Position numbers and translations under genes: made by a program. A stretch of DNA of 64,000 bases from Volutella citrinella (Eukaryota; Ascomycota; Sordariomycetes; Hypocreales; Nectriaceae), in contig JAWZSP010000006.1 in NCBI GenBank assembly GCA_034401135.1, positions 682,001-746,000 of the forward strand, read 5' to 3'. This document shows, piece after piece, positions 46,406 through 57,592 of this stretch. Positions within the stretch are counted from its first letter, which is position 1; each line of letters starts with the position of its first letter. Under the pieces are notes generated by a model. It was not told where the DNA came from, searched no databases, and was given only the letters and a program-made list of their open reading frames with translations.

Positions 46406-47142
46406 TAACAACGTTTTTCTTTTGAATTGTTACTATTTTAATCCTCTTTGACTGGCTGGCATATGTCTTGGGCCGGGTAGGAAGGTGCTTCGATGAATTG
46501 AGCACTATGGGTCAGCCACGGTGGGCTCGGTGGCTGGATGAAATGTATGTGTCAGGTCTTGGGCCTCGAACAGACTTCGACTTGACGTCATCAAATTCCA
46601 AGCCACATGCCTCCCTTACATTGGTCGACCATACAAATTTGGAAAGGTTATACGTACGTATTTACCCCTGGACGAGGCTGCGTCATTCACGCAGTGGCCC
46701 TCTACTTCCAGCCCCCCCCTCCCTCCAAGCGAACCCCGCCATCCGGAGTAATTGCGATCCAGCATGAGTGGGGGATTTGCGATCCCAACCCAGCAGCATT
46801 CACCTTCAGATAGGCAGGCCGGGTGAGCCTAGGGCCATGCAATAGGCCGAGTGAACTGTGGCAAGGCTGTAGTAGTATCCGAGGTTCAGTAGAGGCAGGC
46901 AAGGCAAGTAGTGTAAGAGAGTTTAATCTCTATCTCGCATTAGGGGCAATAGCTGAAGCTTCTCCTCCTGGTTTGCGATAGAAGGTCACATGATTCAAAG
47001 TCTGAGACAAACACACCGCTGATACAATTCAGCGTCGTCACCTGCGGGGTATCATCTGTGCACTCTCCAGACACAACAGGACAGGAGCCTGATCCAAGTT
47101 TACTCACATCACCAGATAATATCAGCCGTACCATCAGGCAGC
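46406..47142. other. Intergenic
   Basis: About 740 bp with no recognised gene. Its second half should be the promoter of the reductase at 47143. Confidence 0.4.
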
Positions 47143-48556
47143 ATGAGCAACTCAAGGCCTATGACCATCCACTCCCGTGGCATTTTCCGTGGACTGCCTG
47201 ACTTTCCACCAGAGGAAGAAGGGCTGACAGCCATTGTAACTGGTGCGAATGGGATATCTGGATCCCATATGGTATGAAACCCAGGATTTAATACAGGATC
47301 GGTCTAATATCGAGTGTGATTGGCTTAGTTGCAAGTGCTCTGCGAGAATCCTAAACGCTGGAAGAAAATCTATGCGCTCTCTCGGAGTCCGCCTTACATG
47401 AAGCTGGCAGAGCATGTTCAGCATGTCCAAATTGACTTCTTGGATACCCCGGAACGTATTGCGAAGCAGCTGAGCAGCTATTCCATCCAAGCTGATTATG
47501 TATTCTTCTTTGCGTATATCCAGCCCTCTGCGGCACCGGGGCAAACAATCTGGAGCGCTGCTGAGGCGCTTGTCGAGGCCAACTGTACGTATATAGGGGA
47601 CCACATGGTTGTTATAGGGAGACTAACGTTGAAACCTAACAGCAAAACTTTTGAGCAACTTCCTTGATGCCCTCTTGGCCACTTCATGCACTCCAAAACG
47701 CTTCCTCTTACAGACTGGTGCCAAATACTATGGCGCACACCTGGGCCCCGTGAATCTGCCCTTGGCCGAACATCTGCCCCGCGTCCAGAAAGGACCAAAC
47801 TTCTACTACAACCAGGAAGACATTCTCGAGGCATTTTGCAAAAAGGTCGGCTGTGCATGGAACACGACACGCCCGGCATGGATCGTCGGCGCGGCCCTTG
47901 AAGGCCCCATGAACTTCGCCTACCCCCTTCTTGTGTATGCGTGCGTGCAAAAACGCCTGGGAAAGCCGCTCGTTTTTCCCGGCGACGTTGTGTGCTGGGA
48001 GAACCCGATGGTTATGTCCTCAGCTCGAATGAACGGCTACCTCTCCGAGTGGGCTGTACTGACGAAGGATGCCAAGAACGAGAGTTTCAATGCCATGGAC
48101 GACAGTGCATTCACGTGGGGTGGCTTCTGGCCACGGTATGCTGCCTTTTTTGACATGCCCTGGGAGGGCCCCGACGGTGGCCCTGACTCTGAATATCGCG
48201 AAGTATCGACAGAGACATCACAATGCGTTCGAGGATGGGGGCCCCCAATGAAGTCACGGTTCCGGTTCACGCTCACGGAGTGGGCCACGGGAGCAGACAT
48301 TCTGAAGACATGGGATTGTATTTGCGAAGAGAATGGCCTTGTGAATGGCAAAATTCGCGAGCCTGAGCGACTCTTTGGGTTTGTCGACGCCGCATTCTTG
48401 ATGCAGTGGCCGCTCCTGTACAGCAACACCAAGCTACGAACCTCTGGGTTCCACGGCTTTGTCGATTCAACCGAGTCTTTGCTCGCTGTTTTTGATGATT
48501 TTGTTCGGCTGAAAATGGCACCTGCTCATGCAACCAGCAGCTCTGTTCATGGGTGA
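47143..48556 (+). CDS. PRISE-family NAD(P)-dependent reductase (432 aa, 3 exons)
   Basis: Exons 47143-47271, 47329-47584 and 47643-48556. The nucleotide motif is TGANGISGSHM (33-43). Then come YALSRSPP, QIDFLD, and the catalytic block LLQTGAKYYGAHLGP, where the K and Y fit the KHY motif of progesterone 5-beta-reductase / iridoid-synthase enzymes. FYYNQEDIL and TRPAWIVG complete the pattern. These SDR enzymes reduce enones or activated double bonds, and fungal ones occur in secondary-metabolite pathways. No PKS, NRPS or terpene gene is nearby, so a cluster role is not supported here. The end SVHG is not a targeting signal. Confidence 0.88.
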
Positions 48557-49236
48557 GGAACGGCTGAGGATCCACATCAGCGATGTGAAGCTATCGTGGA
48601 TAGATAGGGTACCATGTGCTGCTCCACATTCATCTCATTGATCAATGCCTACCTTGTTGTTGTACCAGCGGGGTTTCAGGATGCGCCCGGCTGAGTGACC
48701 ATTGCGTAATCTCGCATACTTCGTGTCTCCATCCACACGCGGGGCACCTGGGCACCTGTCCTGCCTTGCCTGCCACGCCGAATACAAGAGGCTCCTCCGA
48801 TGGGTTCACCCTTGCCAACGTCACGGGGATACCGCAAGGTTTCAGAGTCAAACAAGAGAAGCCAGCTGCCACATCCCATTGAGATCGACAGGGGTTGGTA
48901 GGCATCCTGAAAATAACGCCATTCTGTCAGCGACGTATGAAACGAGCAGAATTCCTCTCGGATAATGCCCAGGGGACCTCGGGGACCAAGGGCCGTCGAC
49001 CTTTGTCACAACCATTCCTAGGTATGGCGATCTTTACCAAAAGGCCTGCCTCAGCTTTCTGTTTGCAGTCGTCGGCTGAGACAAATACCAGTACCTTCAC
49101 CCTGGCTTGGCAAGCGTGGCACGACTGAGACATTCACGACCGTCATCCGGATGCTTTCGAGGTGGTATAAAAGTTTCTCACCATGCTACGATGTTCCGAG
49201 AGGAAGTAGGCCATCATAAAGTTCACAAACTGCAGA
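48557..49236. other. Intergenic
   Basis: Nothing recognised. It is the likely promoter of the secreted PET-rich gene. Confidence 0.4.
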
Positions 49237-50743
49237 ATGAAGGTGCGTTGAAATGACTATAGCTAATGGATCTCATACTAACCCTCTAGACCACGCATCT
49301 CTTCTATGTTGCTTTCAGCGCATCTAATGTCTTAGCCTCGCCCTTTGACTCTAGACTCACATGTATGCATCGCAGACTTGCAGTTGTTTCGCCGTCCATT
49401 GACACTATTCGCAGCTCGTGATGCTCCCATCAATTCTGGAATCGTCACCGGGAAGGTTTGTCATCGAACCGTATGGCCAGGGCGCGACTCACATCAGAAT
49501 AGTGTCCTTCCGTGGCAAGGCCATGTGCCGATGAGCTGAAGCTTCTTGATGTGGAGGAGCCCCAAGATCGGTTTGGCGTGAGACACTCACTATGTTGAGG
49601 GAATGGACAATCAGCTAACCCAACATTAGAGGAACCCGAAATGGGCCAGATTCATACAAGCTGCCAATGTAGGGACTCTATCACGGTGACCAAATGATTG
49701 CAAGCTGACTGATTGGATAGAAAAATCCTCGATGTGTTGCAGCCTTGGGGCCTTGCATTGAAATGATTTATGCCGAGGAGCAAAGGGCTAAATCAACACA
49801 GCCCCTTACAACAACGGCGCCCATCGACCCCGAAGCGACTGAACCTAGCATCTCAAGCCCACCAGAAATCACAAATCCTATCATTCCCCAGGAAACCGAA
49901 TCTACATCAGAGGCCCAGACCGTCACCACTGCACCCACCTCGGAGGTGACAGTCACGGGTGAACCACAACAGACTGAAGACACGGCGCCGAAACCCGAAA
50001 CAGTCACTACCGTGGCTGCGCAGCCAGTGGCGGAGACTGAGGCGCTACCCGAGCCGGCTACATCAACGGCAGAGGATGTGACGCAGATTCCAACAACAGA
50101 AGTCGATCCCACAGAGCCCGAAGAGACAATCAGGTTCATGGTCGAGGAGCCGACGCCGAGCGAAGCCGCAGTCACAGGGGATAGTGAGCCCGTTGCGGGC
50201 ACTGATGCATCTGAGCCAGAGCCTACACTTGCACCGCCATTGATAGTCTCCGAGGAAACAGCGACTATTGTCACCATCGTCCAGGAGGTGACTCCTATCG
50301 CTCGACCGACTGGTCCAGTTGAGCCTGAGGAACCAACCGAGCCAACTCTAGCTATTGAAACTGTGACAGTAGTCACAGTCGTCCAAGAGGTGACCCCCAT
50401 CCCAGCACCAGTTGAGCCAGTCGAGTTAATCGAGACTGTCGACCCAGTCGAACCAACTGAGCCTGTCGAAATTATTGAGCTCATTGAACCGACCGAAACG
50501 ATTGACGCAGAAGAGACTTTCGGGACTCCCGCCGAGGAGCTCACTCCACAGGTCGAGCCTGACCAGGAGCTTCCAGACATCACATACGTGTCAGTGGTCC
50601 CTGATGCCGAAGAGACGGAGCCACAGACCCCAGAGATCAGTGAAATACGGCAATCACAAGAGACGAACACATTTCTTACCGTGGTGACGCCGGCAGGACC
50701 AGTCACAGCAGAAGAGACCGGTTCCGCCCCAGTGGAGGTATAG
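49237..50743 (+). CDS. Pro/Glu/Thr-rich secreted protein with low-complexity repeats, 5' exons tentative
   Basis: The body is the open frame 49721-50743, a chain of acidic Pro/Glu/Thr/Val segments; VTxVQEVTPI occurs twice (near 50260 and 50370) and EPTEP-type words many times. It starts NPRCVAALGPCIEM, with two Cys. Upstream, a 6-nt exon at 49237 (MK), a donor GTGCGT, a TACTAAC branch site and the acceptor CTCTAG lead to THLFYVAFSASNVLAS, a good signal peptide. A 52-nt intron (GTATGC...TTCGCAG) then continues the frame. The exons between 49456 and 49721 are not resolved; a short one at about 49632-49670 would fit in phase. So it is probably a cell-wall or extracellular protein. Function unknown. 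Confidence 0.5.
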
Positions 50744-51110
50744 TGAGCTGCAGACTGATATCCAGTTCGGGTCATCTGGAACAGTGGCAGCACAGGATCC
50801 TGAACCGTGGATCGGATGGTCCAGGTTCAGCAGGATCGCGGAGGTTGACTAAAACGCTCTAGCATATGTAGTCAGAATTTTATCAGTAGCTTCATGCGTT
50901 TCAATGCCATCATACACTAAGCCCAAAGCCTCGACCTCACTTTGCTTGTGCTGTGGTTCACTTCTAGATTTCTCTCAGTCCAGCAAACAGCGATGTTTGA
51001 TACATAGCACAAATATTGAGATTCTATACACCGTAAAGGAGCAGTGGTTGGTGTCGTATGCCAATATGTGATCTTGCAATATATTGGCCTATGATTCTAT
51101 TGTCTCCAAC
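50744..51110. other. Intergenic, convergent gene ends
   Basis: A 3' flank shared by two convergent genes, AT-rich. Nothing else. Confidence 0.4.
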
Positions 51111-51977
51111 TCAGGACGGAACACCCTTTCGCTCAATCTTCCGTATGATCCTCGCTGGATTTCCAGCAACGACATGATAAGGTGGAACATCCTACGTAGT
51201 TGAGAACACAATTAGTATGGGAAAGCCGAAAAATTCAGGGAACTAACCTTTGTCACGACGCTTCCGGCACCAACAGTGGATCCATTGCCAATTGTCACTC
51301 CAGGCAGGATGACGACGTTCCCGCCAATCCAGCAGTCCTCCCCGACAGTGATCGGCCTCCCAAACTCTGGCCCATTGGTTCCGTTTCGAAGTTCCGGATC
51401 AAGGGGGTGAGTCCCACTGTAGAAGGACACATTGGGGGCAACCAGGGTTCTCGACCCGATGGAGACGGTGCAGGTGTCGATGATGGTGCAGTTAAAGTTG
51501 ATGAATACATTGCTGCCGACTTTGACGTTTGTTCCATAGTCAATGTTGATGGGCCGTTCTATCCATGGATATTCGTGCAAGATTGCATCCTCATCTTCTT
51601 CCTCGCCTGGTGGAGGCAGGGGACGGTCATCGTTTGTGATGCTGGTACTGAGATGAGCTTTGCGTCTTTTAATAGCGGTTCTTCAGCTCAACTCACTCTT
51701 TCCAATGCTCAGCAATCTCTCGCCGGGTGAGTTCTCCGGCTCGATTCAGTCGACCGACAGCATGACTACAGCGACGACGGGCGGCTACCAGCTGGGGCGA
51801 GAATGCGTGGTATAGCTCTCCGCGGCGCATACGCGCGAGATTCTCCTCCTCTGAGATTTCCAAATGCATGACTCCGATTCTGTGATATCCAAGCAAGTTG
51901 AAGACGAAAGAAGCAGAAAGGGGTGCGAGGAGGCGACCGTTAGACATGAGTCTTGGGATGACTGATGAGTGGGTCAT
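51111..51977 (-). CDS. Maltose/galactoside O-acetyltransferase-like hexapeptide enzyme (up to 253 aa, 3 exons)
   Basis: Exons 51977-51697, 51647-51248 and 51191-51111. MRRGELYHAFSPQLVAARRRC is the N-terminal maltose-acetyltransferase domain, and the left-handed beta helix is INIDYGTNVKVGSNVFINFNCTIIDTC through ITVGEDCWIGGNVVILPGVTIGNG. The catalytic His is in YSGTHPLDP. The enzyme moves acetyl from acetyl-CoA to a sugar hydroxyl (LacA, Maa, NodL type). It acts as a trimer in the cytosol. The ATG at 51977 gives 36 residues before MHLEISEEE; the second ATG at 51869 gives the usual length of about 217 residues and may be the real start. Confidence 0.9.
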
Positions 51978-52465
51978 GCTAGATCTGGTGGAGAAAGGTC
52001 TAGCTTCTTTGAGCTTTTGAATTGCGACGGTGGAATCGATTTCCGATAAGCACTGGGACCGAATCTCCCCAAGCTTTCGGGATTTTCTTATTGAGATTCA
52101 TCAGTGTTACTCGAAAAGGTGAGACAGTGAGACAGCCGAATAGCCTGGAGCGAGATGATTGTCTGCACGAACAACCGCACCCCCCTCTCAAAGGCAACCA
52201 TGAAGGGCTTACTTAAGACTGGAGGCCGCTGCCGCATAGCATGGAGTTATCATAATCCTTAGTTTTAGATGTGGTTCCGAATATTGGCACCTTGTATCAA
52301 ATTTAAGACATGTACTGCTACTGAGCGACCTGGCCTCAATGCGCGTTGGAAACCGATGGATGATCCAGCGGTACTAATAGCTTGTGGGCCGGTGACCACT
52401 TCGGTCATTGGTGGCATTTGACGCCATAGTGGGTTAATGCCTTTAGCCTGATAGCCTGCTCAGCC
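51978..52465. other. Intergenic
   Basis: Promoter side of the acetyltransferase and of the broken regulator. Nothing else is seen. Confidence 0.4.
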
Positions 52466-52766
52466 ATGAGCCTGCAAACTCCTCCTCTTCAGCCCCTCAC
52501 ACACCCCCGCTCGACGCAACCCATTCAAATGACTGGCGAGACCTGGTTGACCAGGCTCGATGCAGTTGAGAAACCCAATAGGCTCAATCGCTCAAGAAGT
52601 GGCTGCCAGCAATGCCGTAAGCGGAAGAAGAAATGCGACGAGCAACACCCACAATGTCGGGGGTGTGGACAGGCATCTACCCTGCAACTGGCAGCGTGAG
52701 GCGCGCCGCCCCCCCGTTGCTCGTCGGTTGAACTACTACAACAAAGACTTTGCGCTGCCATGCTAG
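52466..52766 (+). pseudogene. Zn2Cys6 finger fragment of a broken regulator
   Basis: From ATG 52466 the frame reaches a basic zinc cluster GCQQCRKRKKKCDEQHPQCRGCG with five Cys, then stops at 52697. The sixth Cys (LPCNWQREARRPP) is found in the next frame, which is open to a TAG at 52766. A one-base change at about 52665-52675 therefore broke the gene inside the DNA-binding domain. No middle homology region follows. A matching C-terminal domain appears on the same strand about 4.8 kb downstream (57593-58853) and may be the other part of this gene. Confidence 0.65.
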
Positions 52767-53799
52767 ATGCGCCTGCTTGTCACAATATTTGCTGTACCGT
52801 CAGCACTAATGGAGGAAGTGCTGCTGTCTTACTTTCACGGCAAAGGGTCTTCATAGTGTGGTGGAGCTACGGAACCAGATGTTGAACCTGTGATTGAATT
52901 GTCCGCGTTGCTCGTTACCCCGCTTTTGCAGCAGGGGGTCCCCTGTTCAATGGTCCAACACCAGGGGGCAGTTTTGGGAGTTAGTGGCTGGCTGTCAATG
53001 CTGTTAATCAGCGGGCTATCCGCTGGGGCACCTGTTTAAGCTGTAACGGCATATGTAGGCTATGTCCAGAAAGTCAGGAGCTGGAGAAAGGTCCTTGGCC
53101 GCTGACGCGTTGGGGACCCATGGCTTCTAATGATAAGAGGAGCCGCTCGATAGATAGCTCCGTGGAACCTTCGGGATGGACAGCGACGCCAAGCCTCAGG
53201 GTCTTGGAGCGCGGATGCACAACAGGTCATTCAACGGCCTGAGCTGCGAAGGTCAACGTGCCGCGAGCCGTGTTTCTCCGGTCCGTGCAGCTGCGCCGCA
53301 CGTCCTTTGTTACTGTGCATTAGCGTGAGGTTCTGAACTTCAGCTGCAGTCTAGCTTGGGGACTAGACTGCAAATAAAAAGCCACAAGACCCTGCCACGT
53401 CAGATAGACGCCTAAATATAGTTCAGACGAGGTTTTTGAGCAGTCTATATGCGCGTCCCGATGCATCTGTGTGGACTAGCAAGCCAGGCTACTGGCTGTT
53501 GACAAAATGATAGCCCATGTCGATCCTCTGTATCGGGCTTGTTTGTGCAGCTCTCAGCTCTTGTCGTGCAAGCCAGTCCAGGTTTGCCAAGGACATCCAA
53601 TCGGAGACCGAGACAATCCAGTACGGTTCACAACCTCTACCATAGGATGAAAAAGTTGTCTCCGAGGTAGGTCTTGCATATATAATCGGGTAGCCGCTCT
53701 TCAATTCAGAAACGACAAGTTCTTCTTCAATCACCTAGATTGCACACATTGTACGTCGCAACTAAACTCCCAACCCACCCCTCCTACAGTCTTCCCATC
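52767..53799. other. Gene-poor stretch inside the split regulator
   Basis: About 1 kb without a supported gene. The last 150 bases should be the promoter of the next gene. A minus-strand open frame at 53489-53734 lies over that promoter and looks accidental. Confidence 0.4.
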
Positions 53800-56711
53800 A
53801 TGCATTTTAGTAGCACCTCGAGGAACATATCTTTGGACGTCAGCCGCGACGAGGGGATCTACCTCTGTTGTGAGTGCGACAGTGGGATGACCGATAACCA
53901 CGGTGAAAATATGTGGATTCCTAATGCGTTTCCGCTTCACAAATATTTCTCTGTGGCCGCGAACCTGCCACAGATACGATACGGCGACGGCGGAGGATAC
54001 GACATAACAGACAGCGCCCACTTTGATAGGTACGATGCGTCACTGATTGGCGGCTCCATCCTCAAGGCAAAGGTGAGAGGCGGCTTCATCGGTTGGCAGT
54101 ACGCAAGCACGTGCCTAGACTTCTTCCTCACGAACAAGCTGGGCTTTCTCTCCATTGACGAGCCGTACGTCTTTCCCTTTGAGCTATCCCCCGAGTTTCA
54201 ACAATCAAGGCTAATGTGCGCAGTTCTCAATACCTCTGTGCGAGCGTCGCCATGATCCAGGTAAAGATGAGGTATAATAGCACCATAGAGCGTTGGGAAG
54301 TGCCACTGTCTGGACTTTGCATTGGTCTCGACGGTCAGTTGCATGCCAGCACTATCGATTTGAGCTTGCACTATATGAATGATAATGGTCTCTGGAAGAA
54401 GAAGAAGAACGGTCACTTCGGAGACTCGGCCAAGGACTGTGTGTTTGACTCGTATGGTCATTTCAACTGCTCTCTCAGCGCTCATGGGGAATGGGGCTAC
54501 CCCATCGATTATGACCTATACCAAGATGTCCACAATATTGATGGTGTATTGACCATTCAAGACCCGTAAGTATCTTTCTTGCATCTTTCTTGTTTAGCTG
54601 AGCATCTTACTGACACTGCGCGATTGGTCAGAGCTGGTTTCTGGGATTCTCGCGGCCCTTTCTTCCGAATCTTGGAGGACATTCCTGGACTAGGTTATGC
54701 AGTGGCGGTAGCAGACTTTGCGAGGGGCGACCCGGATGAAGCACAGCGTGCTATCGCTGAGTGCACGCTCTCAACCATCGCGGCAGTTTGTTGCTTCGCT
54801 GCGACCACGCTCCTGGGACCGGTGGGTGCTTGTTTGGCCGCTGCCGCGATCAATACCGGGGCTATGCTGGCCAAGGAGGGCATGGCGGCCAACATGGGCG
54901 AACCCAGCTTCTTCACCAAGTCCGTTGGCGCGGCGATTACAGGGTTTTTCTTTTCTGAGTTCCTGGTCATTGCGGGAGTTGGCCTCGATGGCTTAATCGG
55001 ATCCTACATGGATATGTTGGAGGAAGAGTTTGTCGCATCCGCCATCGAGGGTTACGTGGTTGATGTGGGAACTTGGGGTGGGAAGAAGGGGTTGAAGACT
55101 CTCTCAAAGAAAGAGTTCGATTTGTGAGTCTCCCAAGGACTACCACCGCGCCTCTTGCGAGTCCAAGAGACAAGATTTGCTAATCAATTGAACAGCATCA
55201 TGCAGACTGTGCTGGACGCCGTGAGGGACGGAGGCTCCCTCGAGGAGGCTCAGAAGGAGGTGGACGCCAAGATTGAGGAGTGGTTCGACGGTACTGCATC
55301 AAATTGATCGCCGGGAATACGAAGGCATCGCTAATACTTCAATAGAGGACCATTCCCTCGAATTCAGGGAGAAGATCTCTTCGAAGATGGTGAGCCTCGG
55401 ATACACATGTAGGACTACTCAGCCTCCTTGCCTCGTGTCGAAGGGTGGAATGACTGACTATTCATTCACACATCACAGGGGATGACCAAACCATCCAAGA
55501 TGACATCTATAAAGCTTCCGTGGCAGCCGACTACGAAGACGACAAGAGGCTTCAAAACGTCATCGAGACAACATGTAACTCCATTATCCCAGACCGTAAG
55601 ACCTCCTGCCAGACATGATGCGGGCCCGTAGTGTTTACTCACTTTTCAACAGCGGAATGGGAGCTTGATTCAACGATCTCACAGACAATTGTAGCGGATG
55701 GCTATGAACGTACGCAGCTCGCTGCCCGAGTTAGCGGAGGAAGTCTTAGAGCTAACTCTGTGGCAGCTACCGATGATTTGATCAGCGAGGTCGACCAGCA
55801 AGTGAAGAAGTATGTCTATCGAGGTAAGACTCCCGCAGACCCTCCCGTGCGCCACACGACCAACCACTCACGCCGATGCAGAGCATGCCGATCTCGTGAA
55901 GAGAATCACGTACCTCCTACATGGGATGGGCCTAGGTAAGTATCGCGCACATGGGGACAAACTCCCGGTTCTGACACACTCTAACACGAATGGCGCAACA
56001 GCAGATGCCGCAACTATTCGTAGCATCAGGCTAAGCATCACAAGAATTGGATACACATGTCAGTCAGAGCTCTCTCGCATCTGGAGATGAACTCACCTGG
56101 TGCCCTGAAATAGATAGCAGCAGCTTGGTCGACAGGATAGAAAACAAGCTGAGCAGTTCCGACTACAGTAAAGATGCCCTGATCACCACCCAGAACAAAA
56201 GACTACAGGAATTGACATGTGGTAGATAGTCGAAGTCGGCTTGACTCGGCCATGAAGACCATTTTCGCCGGGCTTCCCTCCTCAGGTTAGACCTTTCGAG
56301 AGGTTAACGGGGCGAGAGAGCTGACACGAGACAGATCTAAATTCGCTAATGGGGGAAGTCGAAAATGCCATCTGGGATGAGGCATACCGTCGTAAGAAAC
56401 CATTTCCGCCATCTCCAGAAACGCTTGTCCCAGCCTCCAGTCCTCGACCCGGCGCTGACGAAAGATATAGTGTTCGACGAAGACGTGGAAAATATTACAA
56501 ATGATGTGATCGACAACGAGTTCGTCTATGACTGTATGTCCTCAAAGATTACGCGAAAACTACAGGCAGCCGTGTCGACTAACACATCAACCAACTTCTA
56601 GCCATTTCGGACCTGAGGACCCAGCTCAGGAAGCTGGCGCGTACATACTGCGACAACTCGCATCACATCATGCCCTCTGCTCCTAAGGCGCCCCCGGCTG
56701 AGGCTGAATGA
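53800..56711 (+). CDS. Multi-domain protein: cyanovirin-N-like N-terminus, hydrophobic core, exon-coded helical repeats (673 aa, 15 exons)
   Basis: Exons: 53800-54164, 54224-54565, 54632-55123, 55196-55290, 55346-55408, 55479-55574, 55653-55709, 55767-55823, 55882-55935, 56002-56058, 56114-56167, 56226-56285, 56335-56391, 56471-56533, 56602-56711. All join in phase to 673 residues. Residues 1-236 hold two segments resembling cyanovirin-N homology domains (Cys-containing, with IDL and DG turns such as STIDLS and HNIDGVLTIQ). Residues 237-400 begin DIPGLGYAVAVADF and contain two Ala/Gly-rich hydrophobic stretches (277-316, 333-361) able to enter a membrane. Residues 433-640 are helical units with L..xI/V..xL spacing. 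No signal peptide is seen. Together this suggests carbohydrate binding joined to a membrane-active module, perhaps a defence, killer or incompatibility factor. That role is inference; I do not recognise the whole protein. Confidence 0.7.
55346..56533 (+). repeat. Array of ten phase-1 symmetric small exons
   Basis: Exons 5-14 of the gene above are 63, 96, 57, 57, 54, 57, 54, 60, 57 and 63 nt. Each begins and ends in phase 1, so each codes one unit and could be gained or lost without a frameshift. Units share a D/S-x-x-L-x-x-x-I/V-x-x-x-L pattern, several ending in GY or Y. Intron lengths are 48-79 nt. Confidence 0.65.
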
Positions 56712-57592
56712 ACGAAACGGAGTGCTGCGTACAACCATTGAGTGTGTATGTAGTCGAGGAGGAGATTCCGACTTGGCTTGTGGGGCAGCTCGTCATATAG
56801 ACCGGACGGACCACTTTAGATATTGATCCAGACCGCCAATATCTCGCAATCGCTGGCTCCAATTTTCTTCTTTGAATGCCGAACTGTTCTCACTCTTGTA
56901 CTAAAAGTGCCGTTTTCTGTCCCTGCTGGGCCGGGGTGCAGTGAGGGGATGAAATTAAGCAATAAGCGCTTGCACTCCTCGGGCTGTGACCGGGCCGTGG
57001 AGATGTCAATAGGCTATTCGAGCAACCTGATGATGCTGCGAACTGCCCTTCGCCACTGGCAGGCCGGGCTAGCATTTGCCTCTGTCGTGATCCTGCATTT
57101 CATTTCAGTGTCTAGGATGCATTATCCAGGATGCGATCAGACGAAAATGCAGGAAAACCCAGCCACAGCACGTCCCATCGTGTCGGCATAGCTTGGCGTT
57201 GTTAGCTATAGCGTTATACTACTAGCTTAATACTGTAGTGTATTAAACTAAAGACCTATAACCCCAGTCGTTTTAAACTAGCAGTGCTATTTTAAGTGCT
57301 ATATTTCCTAGTATCTTTATAACCACTCTACTTATACTATATAGCTAAGATAAAGGATAATAGCGTTGATTAACTGTAATTGTTCGACCGTTCATTCAAT
57401 TGATCAGGATCTAGCTCAATGCGTGCGCAACCCCGCTTTTGAGAGGCTGGTGTTGGGCAGGAATGCGATATGTAAATACAAGGATTATTCTGTAAGGATG
57501 ATATGCGCCTATTCATAACGAGCCTCGGATTACCCAAACGAGCTGCGTAATGACGGACCGCATTGGGTTACCCCCCATAGCCGGTCTGACAG
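56712..57592. other. Intergenic with AT-rich, RIP-like patch
   Basis: The part 57190-57375 is strongly AT-rich, built of CTA/TAG/TTA words, unlike the flanks. It resembles a repeat-induced-point-mutated transposon relic. No open frame survives. Confidence 0.5.

Noticed and set aside
49768..50793. A 341-codon minus-strand open frame rich in Ser/Val/Gly
   Set aside because: It is the mirror of the low-complexity Pro/Glu/Thr frame on the plus strand; the composition is forced by the repeats, and there is no signal peptide or splice pattern.
52870..53040. A stretch translated in search of missing regulator sequence
   Set aside because: No frame shows the linker or middle homology region of a Zn2Cys6 protein.
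53489..53734. A minus-strand open frame of 81 codons
   Set aside because: It has no ATG start, lies across the promoter of the 15-exon gene and has no recognisable motif.
56114..56229. Exon 11 running on to TTGACAT with donor GTGGTA
   Set aside because: This version cannot join the next conserved unit in phase. A GTAAAG donor at 56168 gives a 54-nt exon like its neighbours and restores the frame.
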